This document shows positions 23,291 to 35,840 of a stretch of DNA of 64,000 nt, piece by piece; the stretch's first letter is position 1; each line of letters starts with the position of its first letter. Position numbers and translations under genes: made by a program. Under the pieces are notes generated by a model that did not search any database, was not told the DNA's origin, and worked only from the letters and a program-made list of their open reading frames with translations. The stretch is from Macrotrachela quadricornifera (taxonomy: Eukaryota; Rotifera; Eurotatoria; Philodinida; Philodinidae): contig JAJEKB010020892.1 in assembly GCA_022393335.1 (NCBI GenBank), forward strand, positions 870,709 to 934,708. Reading direction: 5' to 3'.

Positions 23291-24089
23291 TGGATTTTGA
23301 TGATACGTAAATGAAATATATTAAAACTGTAATGGATTAATCTAAAGAATTTCTTTATAGAATAAATCTCTTTTAAATATTTGTTACATAACAAGATTCA
23401 AAATTTTCCATCTAACATATCAGAAGAATCTTTCTATACGGTTCATTGAAAAATAATGAAGAGAAGTATCAGTTACGCGTCTGTTCTGATTGAGATGTAG
23501 AAGAGTCACTATAGACACTGTTTACTCTATTCATCTGTCGTGTTCTCTATGTTGGAAAATATTGATGTAGATTTGAGAGAAAATAAAATAAAGTTTACAT
23601 AAGCAGGTATATCATTTCTTTCGCAGTGAATATTATTGCTTCTTGAAGAATAGTTGACAAAAGTGAATTAGGAAGAACAATTCTGTTTTTTCTCTCTTCA
23701 ATTCTGAACACTACAAAAAATAATGTTATATCGTACAATAAATTGCACATACTTGAATCTTTTAGCTGCCGTTACTGATTTTAACTACACCAGTAGTGTC
23801 GGAGATCCCAGAGATCCCCAAAGAAATGTTGTAATATACAATCATTTTCACTCTACTCATATATATTACACATATCTAATATTAGTATTTAGCTCAACAA
23901 GAATATATTATCTCTCATTACATCTCCTTATAAAGATGCTGCATTTTTAAGTTTTTCATCTCATTATGAAAATATTTTCAATTTTAGAGTAGAGATGATG
24001 CTAGACATGCATCTCTGTAAGAGATACTGTATTTATAGGATTTCTATCTCATTATGAAAATTTTTTTTTTATTCATAGTAAATGTTCAA
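23291..24089. other. Intergenic
   Basis: Upstream side of the receptor pseudogene. AT-rich; no gene or clear repeat recognised. Confidence 0.4.
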
Positions 24090-24580
24090 AATGGCTGCCA
24101 TGATCATTTACACACAAATACATTCTTTTAAGTCATTTATCAAAAAATTATTTTTTTTATAATAATCTTTATTTATTGCGTTCATATTCTTGGTTCAGGC
24201 ACAGTGCAACGGTTGTGAATTGCTTTGATCAGATCGAATAACCAAAAATTTCATGGAACTAAACCTGAAGAATTTAATAGTTGACAAATAATTTTGATAC
24301 CTTCCGACTCAAGATAGTTTCAAATATCTTTATGAATATGTAGTTTGGTTTTTTGTCATGCTGAAATTTGATGACTTCTGTGCTAGATGTTGACCTTTGC
24401 CTTCGAATTTTCTCAATGAGAGGTTTAAAGTAATTATACATGTCATATTGATGATCGATTGAATTACATTGATCAACATGATAAATTAATACAGAGCCAG
24501 TTGTTTTGAAAAAGCTTGTCAGCGTAGTTCCTCTGGTGCTAAAATGTGGAACTCACATACCTTCAAATAATTGAGCTCCA
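24090..24580 (-). pseudogene. Mariner-family transposase remnant, C-terminal half
   Basis: Reading the minus strand from about 24575: VCEFHILAPEELR, then (after a frame change) TGSVLIYHVDQCNSIDHQYD, then STSSTEVIKFQHDKKPNY. The remainder degenerates into a tail (CLNQEYERNK) near 24185. The HD in KFQHD corresponds to the second catalytic Asp of mariner DD34D transposases. There are multiple stops. The MCEFHIL segment is shared with the copy at 43.2 kb, so the two belong to one family. Confidence 0.6.
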
Positions 24581-26830
24581 GCTAAATAAACACAGGAGCC
24601 AATGTCTGTATTGTGCCTGTTTCTAATGGAGAGAAATGTGTGTATGTATACTTGTTTGTCTATCGAAGCCAATCAGATTTGAACAAGTTTTTTCTGCTAT
24701 TATTCGAATGAGTCATGAACGTATTCAGATCATTAGTAGATTTTTTGGAGATATCCTTAATAGAGTTCGAACAGTCCTATGTTTCATTCGGATAATATCA
24801 GAAAAAAGTCTTTCTAAAATTTTATTGACTTCGACCGACGAAAGAACCATTTTTCAATTGAAATATAATTTTGACCCCAAACGATTAATCTCTTCGGTAT
24901 TGCTAACAGATTTTCATTTCAAGAAAACAAAGCAGTCCTGGAATTTATGCCCGTATTGTATGCATAGAACGGAGCAGTCGAGAGTGGCGGATCGGAGGGA
25001 TACCGACGACCAACTGTGAGTTATCTCACGTTGTTTTTTCTTGAATTGGTTAACGCATTATGGACGGAAACGATCAGTTGGCACTAGCCGACCGAGAGAA
25101 CCTCTGTGACCAACTGTCAGAACTATATAGCGGTTTGTTCCAATAGATTTCAAAAGATGTTTGAAAGATTTTGACTCTTTACAATACACTCGTCAACGAC
25201 AATATGACACCACTATTTTATATGAGATGTGCTCGGCCGAAACTATTAAAGCAGAATCGAAAAAGTTGTTATAGACGCTGGTTAGATGGAATTCACTCAA
25301 GACTCAAACGAGTCGTAACGACGAGCGTTACTTGTATAATAATAAAAGAGCTAATTTTAAGGAATGAGGCATGATGTAGGCTAACTCTAAACACGAGCTT
25401 TTAAATAGAAAAAAACATATATGACATTATATTGTACTGGAACAGAATAACGTTGGAGATGCTCCGTAAAATGTTCTGAGAAAGAACTAATTTGATTTTT
25501 TGATTTTTTAAAAAACCAATTCTTTTTTGAATAGGGGAATATAGAAATCTTGAAATCTTTTTATGAAAATTAAGATACCAAGAAAAAAATTTTATTGTTT
25601 ATGAAATACCAAACAACGAGCTACTCTACCGTGCATTTATCTCAATTTTGATTTTTCTGACAAAAATTGACTTATTTAAAGGAGAGAGAGGTCCCCTTGA
25701 ACTTCAATGAGCCATTCATGAAATATCACTAGAGAACTAAAGGACAGTAGTTTCGATGCCATACTTTTTTCTCAAAACTATTGCATACTAAGCAGGATAA
25801 ACGCAACGCAATTGCGAAAATTTCATTTTGGCATGATTCTTATTTAAATAACTGAACATGAAAAAGGTAACTGGTATTTTTTGAATCGAAAACATATTAG
25901 AATCTTCATGTTGTAGTTCAAGACAGAGATTGAAATTGTTCATTCCTAGAAAAAACGTCTAGGGCTTCGAAATGAATTTTCTTCTCAATCACACAACGAT
26001 AGATCTTCTTTCGTTTAGAAAAAGGTCAGCAAATCTTTCGGATTGACACTACTTGTGATCATAAAGTGAGCCATCTAAACTATTAAGTCAGATTGATTCG
26101 TGTTATTTTCGTATAAAATATTAATTTTAGTACTCTAACGCAAAATACGACTGAAGTGTCACACTTGGAGTTATACATAAAACAGAAATACATCTAAAAT
26201 AGATAGTGAATATATTTCATACCTATTGTATTGAACAGCTTTCATTCTACTGTCATAGTCTTGATTGTTATGCATTGACACATTGATTAATCTGAATTAA
26301 GTGTGGGTTGTTAGTGTACTTATAATACTAATAAGTATTAACCCTTTTATACATATTAATATTGTTCAAAAATGAAAACATTATGTTTGACAAAAAATTC
26401 AAGGACTGAATTCAAACAGTAACATTACCTTTATTTTTTAACTGACATCTTTATTAATGACATTTGCATTTTAGTTTTTCACTATCTTCAAATTTCATTC
26501 GTTTGATTTTTCTTTTTATAAAGTTGTGATAGATTTAAGCCTAAAAAAAAAGATGTGAATTATATTTACATAGTTGCTGGAGAAAAATGAAAAATCAGCA
26601 TGTAAGCAAATCATTACTTTGTATGAAGTATAAAAAGAACGCAATATGTAATTTCTTCTATACGGTCCTTCAAATTTCATTGTTTGTCTAACATATTCAC
26701 ATTTCTGCATATGCAGAAAAAATTGCACCATCAAAATAAATTTTATAATACAACGTATACAAACGAAAATTTAAAAAGAAACATACTATATTAGACAGCA
26801 CACATACACAATTCAAAGAAAGCAACATCA
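24581..26830. other. Intergenic, no recognised content
   Basis: It contains a 127-codon ORF at 24636-25019 (+) and a slightly GC-richer patch at 24960-25130, neither with family resemblance. A TATA-like AT-rich segment precedes the F-box exon. No repeat was recognised. Confidence 0.35.
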
Positions 26831-26983
26831 ATGTCGAACAAAATGATTTTATCATTTCTTACACTACCGATCGAGCTGGTTTATAAAATTCTCGACCATC
26901 TTGATCAACTAACAATTCTACTTTCGTGTCGTAATGTCTGCACAAGACTGAATGCCATTACAGACACATACCATCGATATCAG
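26831..26983 (+). CDS. F-box domain exon (first exon, probably of an LRR gene)
   Basis: ATG at 26831 opens a 51-codon exon ending in CAG followed by a donor GTAATC. The protein has LTLPIELVYKILDHLDQLT and SCRNVCTRLNAITDTYHRYQ, an F-box domain that binds Skp1 in SCF ubiquitin ligases. The splice phase is 0, the same as every exon of the LRR array at 38.3-40.2 kb on the same strand, and from recollection bdelloid F-box proteins of this type continue into LRRs after the HRYQ end. Whether this exon is still joined to that array across 11.3 kb of repeats is uncertain; it may be an orphan. The ORF continuing to 27085 reads into the intron. Confidence 0.65.
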
Positions 26984-27589
26984 GTAATCTTTATTTCTAT
27001 GATAAAATCATATTTTTGTCATCTTTCAAATAATGTTAGTTTTTTTTCTCAATGGATTATTTTCCTTCAAACTTTCTATTTTTGATTCGAACAAATAGAT
27101 TTCATTGGAGAGTATCGTATTCTCAATTGTTTTTTATCGATGAAATGAACTCAGAAAGATATATATATATAAGTATTGTGGAAAATTTAATGAGCTTATA
27201 AAACAGAATTGAGACAATTCTTGAAAGTATTAAAATTACTCTTTTTAATGGTGAAAAAAGCGAAAATATCATGTATGAAATGATTTATAATAACTTCAAT
27301 GTGTTCTTTTATATTGACATTAGTTTGTAGATATGACTAATTCATACTATTCATGTTCTACTACATAAGCAACTATTATAAGCTGAAGTAAAAATTGAAG
27401 GTTATAAAATTACACACTTTGATACTCGCATAGAGGGCTGGACGACATCCCCAAAAATTGTGAAATTGTTCCATTTTCTGCAGAAATGCTTTACTCCGAC
27501 AAAGTCAAGAAGAAATGCTTAATAAGAACGATTGCAGAAATCAATGGTATTCTCTTTCATATCAACTGTAAGAAGCCAAAAAACTTCCA

Positions 27590-28040
27590 GCAGAAACCGA
27601 ACATCCATTTATCCTCTCATCATCTGAAATCTAAAAGACAAAGCGAGATATTCATCACTTTACTTTTTCATCCTAAGGAGAGTCTCAAGTAGACATGGAT
27701 TTTATCAACAGAAACGAAAACAAATCTAGCAGAAATGTTACAACCATTTCACCAATCACAAGCAGAAGTCTAAAAGATATAGTCAGATATTTATCATTGT
27801 ACTTTTTCATTCTAAGGAGACTCTCAAGCAGAAATGGATTTTTTTCAGCAGAAACGAAAATAATTCCAGCAGAAGTCGAACATTGATTTCTTCTCTCATA
27901 AGCGGAAGTTTGAAAGATATAGTGAGATATCCATCATTTTAATGTTTCATCCTATGGAAAGTCTCAAGCAGAAACGAATTTTTATCAACTGGAACGAAAG
28001 TAATTTCAGGAGTAATCAAACATCCAGTTTTCCTCTCATA
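27590..28040. repeat. Tandem repeat, about 140-bp period
   Basis: Three or more units share AAGTCTAAAAGATATAGT, TCATCCTAAGGAGAGTCTCA and AGCAGAAACGAA, at about 27612, 27752 and 27892. Units are about 80% alike. Small ORFs across it are repeat artefacts. Confidence 0.7.
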
Positions 28041-28170
28041 AGTAGAAGTGAATGTAACACTTGCGATCCACAGTCTTGCATTTATCTACACTCTGGATTA
28101 CATGACTTAATAGATATAGAAAACAAAATTTTGCTTCATATCTGTGTCCATGAAAAATATCTTTGTTAAT

Positions 28171-28745
28171 TCGTCTTCTATAACTGCGTTAGCGTCAAAT
28201 GACTTTTGCGTGGCCTATCTAAAATAAATTTATATCCCATTAGTATTAATGATAGAATGCAGCTGAGGTGATCGAGCTGAATTCGAAGGAATTTTTAGAA
28301 CTATAAGAATATGATAGGCTCATGCAGTTTTAATGGCAGCTAAAAACGTTTTCGTTAAGGGCTGCAAAAAAAGGTTTTAATTAATTGTTGGAAAAATGGG
28401 AACTATCTGTAATATTTGATAAAATAAAATTGAAAATATCTCTCCAGTTTATATTTTTATTCAATGCTGCATGTTCTTTTAGTTATTGCTAAGTATCATT
28501 ATAGAAGAAAGTGCTATGTCTCAATAGGTAGCAAGTACTACTAATCTTACAAAAAGTTTATCAAATATTGAAAAGACATAAAATCTCACTTGTTGCACTC
28601 AATCATTAATCTATAGTTGAATGATAGGCACGGAATGCACACAATTTTATAGATTATTTATGTTAAATTTTTGAATACTGCTTGAATCCATAGGAAACCA
28701 ACTACTTTTGTGGAAAAATCTTTTTTTATCAATTTCTTTCTTATA
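28171..28745. other. Non-coding spacer
   Basis: I see no gene, RNA or repeat here. Confidence 0.35.
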
Positions 28746-29281
28746 GTTAGGGGGTTAGTCGACAGAAAATAGATTTGGCTGAAAAAAATTCCTGGATAGT
28801 ACTTGACATAGGAAAGATCCAAGATGCTATCTCGGAACAACTATGATGAGAGTAGATCACTTCAGTTACTCGAACGGTCCGAGCTCATATTTTAGGCACG
28901 GGTAGGTGGATAGGAGAATAGTAAAACCTCCCAAGAATTTCTGGTTTCAGTGGATTGTTATCAAACTGTAACATTATTGAGCATGATGAAGTGTATGCAT
29001 ATATTATGAAAAATAAGTTTTTGTTCTAATCGTGGAAAAATGGTTTTGCTTAAGAACGCCATATTTTGGTAACAATTCACTAAAAACAGAAGTCTTTTGG
29101 AGGTTTTGCTAGTCTAGTATCTACCTTCCTGTGCCTAAAATATAAGCTCGGAACATTCGAGTAACTGAAATGATCTACTCTCATCATAGTTGCTCCGAAA
29201 TAGCACCTTGGATCTTCTCTGTGCTAAGTATTACTTAGAAATTTTTTTCGGAAAAACCAATTTTCTATCGACTATACACCT
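28746..29281. repeat. Fold-back element
   Basis: Left arm about 28746-28985 and right arm about 29045-29281 are inverted copies. Shared blocks include AGTCGACAGAAAAT / ATTTTCTATCGACT, CTATGATGAGAGTAGATCA / TGATCTACTCTCATCATAG and AGCTCATATTTTAGGCAC / GTGCCTAAAATATAAGCT. The loop is about 60 bp. No transposase. Confidence 0.75.
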
Positions 29282-29597
29282 ATAAAAACAAGATAACGCT
29301 CGTCGAGACTGACTCGCTTAATCCTCGACTGAATTTTTATCCTCAAGTTGATACTTCTGTCTTCCTGAAACAACTCGTTATAACCCTATTTTGATATTTT
29401 ATTGGTATTTTTTTCCTCTATAAATTCGGCTCTAAGTTTAAAAATGTGATTAGTATTAGAATTAACCATGTTATGAAATAAATATATTGCGGTAGTTATG
29501 TTGAGCATCACAATAATAGAAATAATACCGTCTATTCTAATTTAATCAATTGTTGACGCAAAATTAATCGTTCAGTACAATATTATGCGAGAAAATC

Positions 29598-31789
29598 GAG
29601 TCTATGGTCTTTTTTATTTAAAATTGAATTCTAAATTTAAAAAAACCACAGCAACGCCTTCCGAATCAGACGTTTCGCGCTTGTTACTACGCAGTCCTAC
29701 TTAAAACCCTTAGTCCCGCCTTAGTCCCCTGTACAGGCGGGGCTAAAACCTAAAGTCTCCCAAAAACTCAAGCTTACTCTCACCCTCACTCGCTCACCCG
29801 TATCCTTACTCACTTCCCTCACTCGCTCACCCGCATCTTTACTCACTTCCCTCACTCGCTCACCCGCATCCTTGCTCACTTCCCTCACTCTCAGTCACTC
29901 CCTTCACCCTCTCTCTTCCCCCCTAGACTCACATTTCAATTTGAAATCAAGTATTATTTGTATTTGATAAATTCAGACTGAAATTAAATAGCCCATAGTA
30001 TGTTCTAAATGAGTGAATTTAGATCTGTAATTATGTCCATAAAGAGATCTTATAAATATTAGTATACCCTGAAACTTTCAGAAAAAACGAATGTATCCTT
30101 ATCGAGATAATGGGTTTTTAAAAAACGACTGTTTTCCATGATAAATTTTATAATCGTGCGTGAATGAGTCGTTTTTTAAAGCTCATTATCTCGATAAGGA
30201 TACATTCGTTTTTTCTGAAAGTTTCAGGGTATACTAATATTTATTGATAATGTTGTACATGCTATTTGATAGATATTAGTTCTTTTCATATTCATTTTTA
30301 AATGATGTATAAAATAAACTTTTTGTTATTTAGTTGGTTATGAAAATGCTAGAATAAATCTTCTTAGCTATAAAATAATTTGGATATTTTTCGGCTTTGC
30401 TGCAGAGCAATAAATTTAAATTGTATATTACTTTATTTAAAGATATATTCATGAATAGTACAACTGAAAATGATATCAAGAACACTTTCATTTCCCATCA
30501 TTCGAGTTAAACACTATAATTCATCTGTATACACTGTTATAAATTGCCAATATTAAGCCCCCCCCTCAAAAAAAGTCAATTTTCGCAAAAATTTTCGAAA
30601 TTGAGATAAATGCATGGGAAGATAGCCCGTCTTCCGATCTTTCAGAAATGATATGGTTTTTTATTCAAAACTCCTTGTTTGACGAAAAATTTTGATAGTT
30701 TTCATTAACCTCTCCTTGAAAACTGCTTATTTTTCGGAAAACGAAAAATGTTTTTCGTTTTTTCTCGGTTTATGATTTTTTTGACCTTTTGTCCAAGATT
30801 TCTCGGTCCTGGCTTGGTCAATATATTTAAATTTTTTTTTGTTTGAAAGAGCGCGTCGAGATGCAGGGCAATATAGAGTCCTTTTTTTAATTAAGTTTGT
30901 TTTTTATTATATATACAGCCATTTATGTAAAAAAATACCCATTTTTGGCGCGTTTTTTGAGCGATTGAACTTGTGATCCCCTTTCTCCGCTAAAAAAGTA
31001 AGAATTAAAAAAAAAGGACTCTATATTGCCCTGCATCTTGACATGCTCTTTCAAACAAAAAAAAAATTTTAATATGTTGAATGACACTGGACCGAGAAAT
31101 CTTGGACAGAAAATGAGCTATTTTTGACCCTTGTTTGGTTTATATCTCTGTTAATTGTCAGTGTATCGAGCTGAAAATTTTACCACAGCCTTCTCACTTC
31201 AGCCCCAACATATGCTCCAAATTTCAGCCCATTTGAACGTTCCTGGACTGAGATCGATTTTTGAGGGGGAGGGGGGCCTTAAAGTGATACAAAATAAATA
31301 AAAAGCACATGGTAACGCTGTTGCTACCATAAAATAAAGAGAAAAAATATATTTCTGAATATTTTTCTCGGTTGTAAGGGATACTTCTTTCAAATATGAT
31401 TTTCTCATACTATGGGCTATTTAATTTCAGTCTGAATTTATCAAATACAAATAATACTTGATTTCAAATTGAAATGTGAGTCTAGGGGGGAAGAGAGAGG
31501 GTGAAGGGAGTGACTGAGAGTGAGGGAAGTGAGTGAGGATGCGGGTGAACGAGTACGGGTGAGCGAGTGAGGGTGAGAGTAAGCTTGAGTTTTTGGGAGA
31601 CTTTAGGTTTTAGCCCCGCCTGTACAGGGGACTAAGGCGGGACTAAGGTTTGTGCCAAGGGACTAAGGGTTTTAAGTAAGACTGCGTAGTAACAAGCGTG
31701 AAACGTTTGGTTCGGAAGGCGTTGCTGTGGTTTTTTTAAATTTAGAATTCAATTTTAAATAAAAAAGACCATAGACTCATTTAGAAGTG
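29598..31789. mobile_element. Large fold-back element with nested inverted repeats
   Basis: The outer arms (29598-30003 and 31407-31789) are near-perfect inverted copies running from GAGTCTATGGTC through an inner CCCATAGTATG. Each arm carries a CT- or GA-rich minisatellite. Inside are two more inverted pairs: 30048-30135 with 30160-30241 (containing ATAAGGATACATTCGTTTTT), and about 30770-30890 with 31010-31125 (containing GGACTCTATATTGCCCTGCAT). A weaker pair of C-rich/G-rich blocks lies at 30550 and 31270. No transposase was found, so it looks like a non-autonomous foldback transposon with successive insertions. Confidence 0.8.
29786..29888. repeat. 33-bp minisatellite in foldback arm
   Basis: Three units of about 33 bp built on CACTCGCTCACCCGCATCCT followed by TACTCACTTCCCT. 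The mirror arm at about 31505-31575 has a shorter version, so the two arms differ in unit number. Confidence 0.8.
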
Positions 31790-32464
31790 CTGTCGACAGG
31801 GTGCCATAGGTCGAAAAACCAGTAAAATGGTCATAACTCCATCCCAAAGTAATATGGAAATGAATCAACTAAGGGTATTCCACTACTCATTCGAGTGTAC
31901 AAGATAGAAGTAGTCTGAATCCAAAAGCTTTTTACCACCTAAAAAGGCTCGATCGTCAGTTAAGATTACGTGGTCTACAGAAATCCCATCTTAATCATTC
32001 CAGCCGATATGAGTTTAAAACGTCGACAACCTAACTCACTCGAAGATAGATAGCTACAATATATGTTCCCCTGATACTTTTGTCTCGAAAGACCTAGGCT
32101 TAGCTGTAATATCCATTTCGACAACATATAATTACGGCTCACAAAATTATATAAACTCGGACTAGCTTGATGCGTTTAAGTTCAGGAAGTCGATGGGTTT
32201 GCTTACCACTCTAGAAGAATCTGATTAGGTCGAGGTTCACGGATCTAAACACGGGATTGGCGGACTGCATAGCCCAAAAGGATCTAATTGCTCGCATGTT
32301 CGAGGGCCAAAAAACATGATTGGCTGATTCTGTAGGGTAAAAGATTCTGATCAGTTCAACATTACGGTGCAGCGATCGCTGACCTATGGTATCGTGTTGA
32401 AAATGATCGCAGTGATTATTCTGTAGATAGATAATTTTACGTTATTGTACTGTCCTTTAACGTT
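31790..32464. other. Non-coding spacer
   Basis: No gene, RNA or repeat recognised; somewhat less AT-rich than its surroundings. Confidence 0.35.
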
Positions 32465-33115
32465 TGACCTTACACCCGACCTCAATCAAACAAGCAAACA
32501 AATTATAACTTTTTATGTGGCCCTCCCTTCAGTCACCGAAATCCGTTGAAAATTTTGATAAAATAATAATATCATTCCATTCCTTGACCGCAAGGGCCTT
32601 TAGTGACACTTTATTAAAGGTCATTGATTTCTTAGAAAAAACCTTTTATGACCTAAAAAAATCATTTGAAAATCTTGAAAAACTAATAATGCCATTCGAT
32701 TTCTTAACCCCGACAGCTTTTGGTCAAACTTTATAAGTGAAGAAAATTTTTTTGTAGAAACCTTTCCTTTGTGTAAAAAAATTAATTTGAAAAAAATTTC
32801 AAGAAACTGACATCACCAATCGATTCCTCTATCCTGATGTCCTTTGATCAAACTTTCTAAAACAAAAATTTTTCTTAAAAAAGCCTTTTCTTTAGCAAAA
32901 AAATTACTTGAAAAAATTGAAAAACTAATAGTCCCATTCAATCCCGCGACCCCGTAAACCTTTGGTCAAACTTTATAAAAAATCAATTTTTTTCGTAAAA
33001 AACACATCCTTTGTGTGAAAAAATTAATCTCAAAAAAATTTTACAAAAAATTATTCTTGATTCGGATTCCCCGAGCCCGAAAACCTTTGGTCAAACTTTA
33101 TCATGGTACTTTGAA
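32465..33115. repeat. Tandem repeat, about 115-130-bp period
   Basis: Four to five degenerate units share the core CCTTTGGTCAAACTTTAT followed by a poly-T/A stretch and a GAAAAACTAATA segment, at about 32580-32610, 32705, 32840, 32955 and 33075. Further cores occur at 33880 and 54310, so the family is dispersed. Confidence 0.7.
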
Positions 33116-33126
33116 GCCTTTGTGTT

Positions 33127-34010
33127 CTTTTGACCTGCGACACACACACACACAGACAAACGCGTTTTAGTTTTTTTCATATCACCCTCCCTTCAGTCGA
33201 AGGGAGAAGAGGGAAAAAAGGAACATACAATGCTGTTCATCACCCACCATGAGAAAATCCTCAGTTTGTAACAAAAAAATCTGTTACTGACGAAAAATAT
33301 CAAACCTTATCCATTCCTAACATCAATTGATCAATTCCGATATCAGCACTATAGGCGATTCTGTTCATCACACCCCATGGTAAAATCAACAACTCACAAA
33401 AAAAGCAGCTGTTTTCGATAAAATATACCAAACCTCACTAATTCCTAACATCAATTGATCAATTCAGATATCACCACAATAAACAATGGTGTTCGTTACA
33501 CACCATGGAACATGCTCTGGTAAAACCCGGTCGCAAAGAAATCTGCTTGATCGAAAACCTGAGCACATATAAACATGATGTTCCTTTGACCCGAATACCA
33601 GAAAACGAACGCATTTTAGTTTTTACATATGACCTCCCTTCAGTCGAGGGAACAGGATCTAGTGACACCGAGCCCCCAACAATTCTGATTGGTTCGAAAC
33701 CTGGGGTAAAAAAAACTTTTTTGGTGAAAAACTAATTTTTTGGGTCAAAAAAACATTTTTGGTAAAAAAATAATTTTCTGGGTCGAAAAAACGTTGTTGG
33801 TAAAAAAATAGTTTTTTGGGTCAGAAAACTAAAAAACTAATCATACCAATCGGTTCCCCGACCCCGATTACCTTTGGTCAAACTTTATACAAGATCGTTA
33901 TTTTCTTGAAAACATGTTTTTTTGACCTTTGACCCCGACGACAAGCAAACAAGCAAACAAGCAAACAAACTTTTTTTTCATATGACCCTCCTTTCAGTCG
34001 AGGGAAAAAC
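33127..34010. repeat. Repeat cluster with CATATGACCCTCCCTTCAGTCG modules
   Basis: The module (TTTGACC, then a CA-rich ACAAACAAACG stretch, then TTTTTTCATATGACCCTCCC and TTCAGTCGAGG) occurs at 33127, 33583 and 33928, with relatives at 32465 and 54190. Between them, a unit of about 130 bp containing CCTAACATCAATTGATCAAT and TGTTCATCACACCCCATGG repeats (33230, 33361, 33490). A short (CA)n tract lies at 33140. The ORFs at 33471-33735 fall inside these repeats. Confidence 0.65.
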
Positions 34011-34439
34011 TGATAAAAAAAATTTTCCAAAAAGTGGTTGGCTTCCCATGGATTCACCTTACTGTGAAAAAGAAAAAATATACATTAGAGATAGGTGATC
34101 AAACAACATGGTCTAAGTAATAACATAGTATTTGCAAAATTCGTCGATATTAACAGTCAGTTGTTTTAGAGCTCCGTTGTATTCTTTGATTTTTAACGAA
34201 ACATGATTATCTTATTGGCATCAGTTAATCTTAAAGCTAAGAAAAAATTAAATGATAAAATAGGAACCGATCATTTATAAAATAGACAGTTGTATTTTAT
34301 ATGATGAAAATAAAAATAAATGGTAGAACGGCTTTATTTATTTGGATTTAAAAATGGAATTATTGCTAAAACATAGGGCTAGCTTGATATTTCTCTAATG
34401 GTCATCACTTCTGTTTGTGCCACAAGATATTGTTTATCA

Positions 34440-34870
34440 GCTTCTTTCTAAAGGAAAAACCACTTCTGCTTGGTTTGAAATATATGTGCACGAACAATGA
34501 ATGGTAGATACATGTATTTTTTCCATTTCTCCTTGTTTTAAAGTATTTCTCTTTAAAAGAAAAACCATTTCTGCTTGATTTGAAATATATGTGGAAGAAC
34601 AATGGATCATAGATGCATGTTTATATCTTTTCCATTTCTCCCTGGTATGAATGACTTCATGTGGGATGAAGTAGTTCTGCATAAACGGGAACAATTCCCC
34701 AATCCATTGGTCCAATTATCCACTGTTTCATATATTTTTTCCAGCAGAAATGGTTTAAATTCTAGGAGAAATGCTTTATCCATTTCTCAATCTGTAAGCA
34801 GAAATGAAAAGCATGTAGAGATAAATGCATATGTATTTATTTTTTATCTGAAGTTGTCTTCTTATTTCTA
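34440..34870. repeat. Tandem/dispersed repeat with CCATTTCTGCTTG units
   Basis: Two units of about 107 bp (34449 and 34556) share GAAAAACCATTTCTGCTTG then TTTGAAATATATGTG. The tail at 34690-34735 (CAATCCATTGGTCCAATTAT then CCACTGTT) is repeated at about 36985-37015, which identifies a second dispersed copy. Confidence 0.65.
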
Positions 34871-34871
34871 A

Positions 34872-35457
34872 ATAAAGATGGTCGTAGCTTTGTATGTTAT
34901 AAATAGAAAACGAACAGAGCCAAACAATAATTATAATCTGAAGAGCGATATAGTGGATAATATGTTTGTCTATCGTCCCAATAATCTATTTATTTCCTTT
35001 TTAATTGTTCCCTAGACTGTAAGTATAGGGTCTAGAAACGGGAATTCATCTTACTGCGCGTATCGATTTTGTCGGTAACAAGGCACAAATGACCATTTTT
35101 TGGCACAAACGACCATTATTTTGGCACAAATGACCTTTTTTTGGTACAAATGATCACGTAACTATGGTACAAATGACCACGTAGCTATGGCACGAATGAC
35201 CACGTAATTTCACTATTAAAAAATGATAATAAAAGTACGTCAACAATCAGCAGATAACTACAGTAAATGAAACATGATTTTGATACAGCTGATTATTTTG
35301 AAGCTGCGTACATAAAAAAAATGATACATGGATATTAATATTTGAATTATGAAACGAGTAAAAGTTTTCAGGGTTTGATAAGTATTTTTATGAAGGTGTA
35401 TATTTTAGAATGGACCGATTATTTATCTACGCATTATATTTGAATCATATATACTTA
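34872..35457. other. Non-coding stretch with short tandem repeat
   Basis: AT-rich and without a recognised gene. At 35078-35210 a 24-28-bp unit TGGCACAAATGACCA (variants GGTACAAATGACCACGTAAC) is repeated about six times. Confidence 0.6.
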
Positions 35458-35461
35458 TTAA

Positions 35462-35836
35462 CCCTTTTCGGCCCGCCGTACTAAATATAGTACACTTTTT
35501 TCACGTTTCGTGTTCCTTGAATAACTGACGAACGCAAAAAGATATCTAGAAGCGGTTTTTTCTATTGCATAGAGGAGATTTCGGTGCATCGATCTGTATA
35601 AGAATTACACACATAATGAGTTCACTCGAGTGGTAACTTTGATAGTTTTTTAGAACACTACTTCTGTTCTAAAAAATTCTTTGCAATTCCCGTAAGGGGG
35701 TACAGGAATAGGCGGAAAATTTTTTTCAATGATTTTTAAAAATTTTGATGAAAATATTTACAACACATACTGCGCATATTAAATATAACGTCTCAAAGAA
35801 ATTTCATCCATCGACTAACTCATGGGCCTGAAAGGG
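35462..35836. mobile_element. piggyBac-type MITE with TTAA target duplication
   Basis: It begins CCCTTTTCGGCCCGCC after TTAA (35458-35461) and ends GGGCCTGAAAGGG before TTAA (35837-35840). TTAA duplication with CCCTTT termini is characteristic of piggyBac elements. At 375 bp without a reading frame it is non-autonomous. A dead piggyBac transposase lies at 15.2-16.4 kb, but a direct match of termini could not be shown. Confidence 0.85.
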
Positions 35837-35840
35837 TTAA

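Noticed and set aside
24636..25019. 127-codon plus-strand ORF
   Set aside because: No recognisable motif; likely chance in a locally GC-richer patch, though it could be a small lineage-specific gene.
29598..31789. Repeat arrays as a CRISPR
   Set aside because: Units are inverted or contiguous without regular spacers, and the genome is eukaryotic.
33471..33735. Overlapping ORFs on both strands
   Set aside because: They lie entirely inside the tandem/dispersed repeat cluster.
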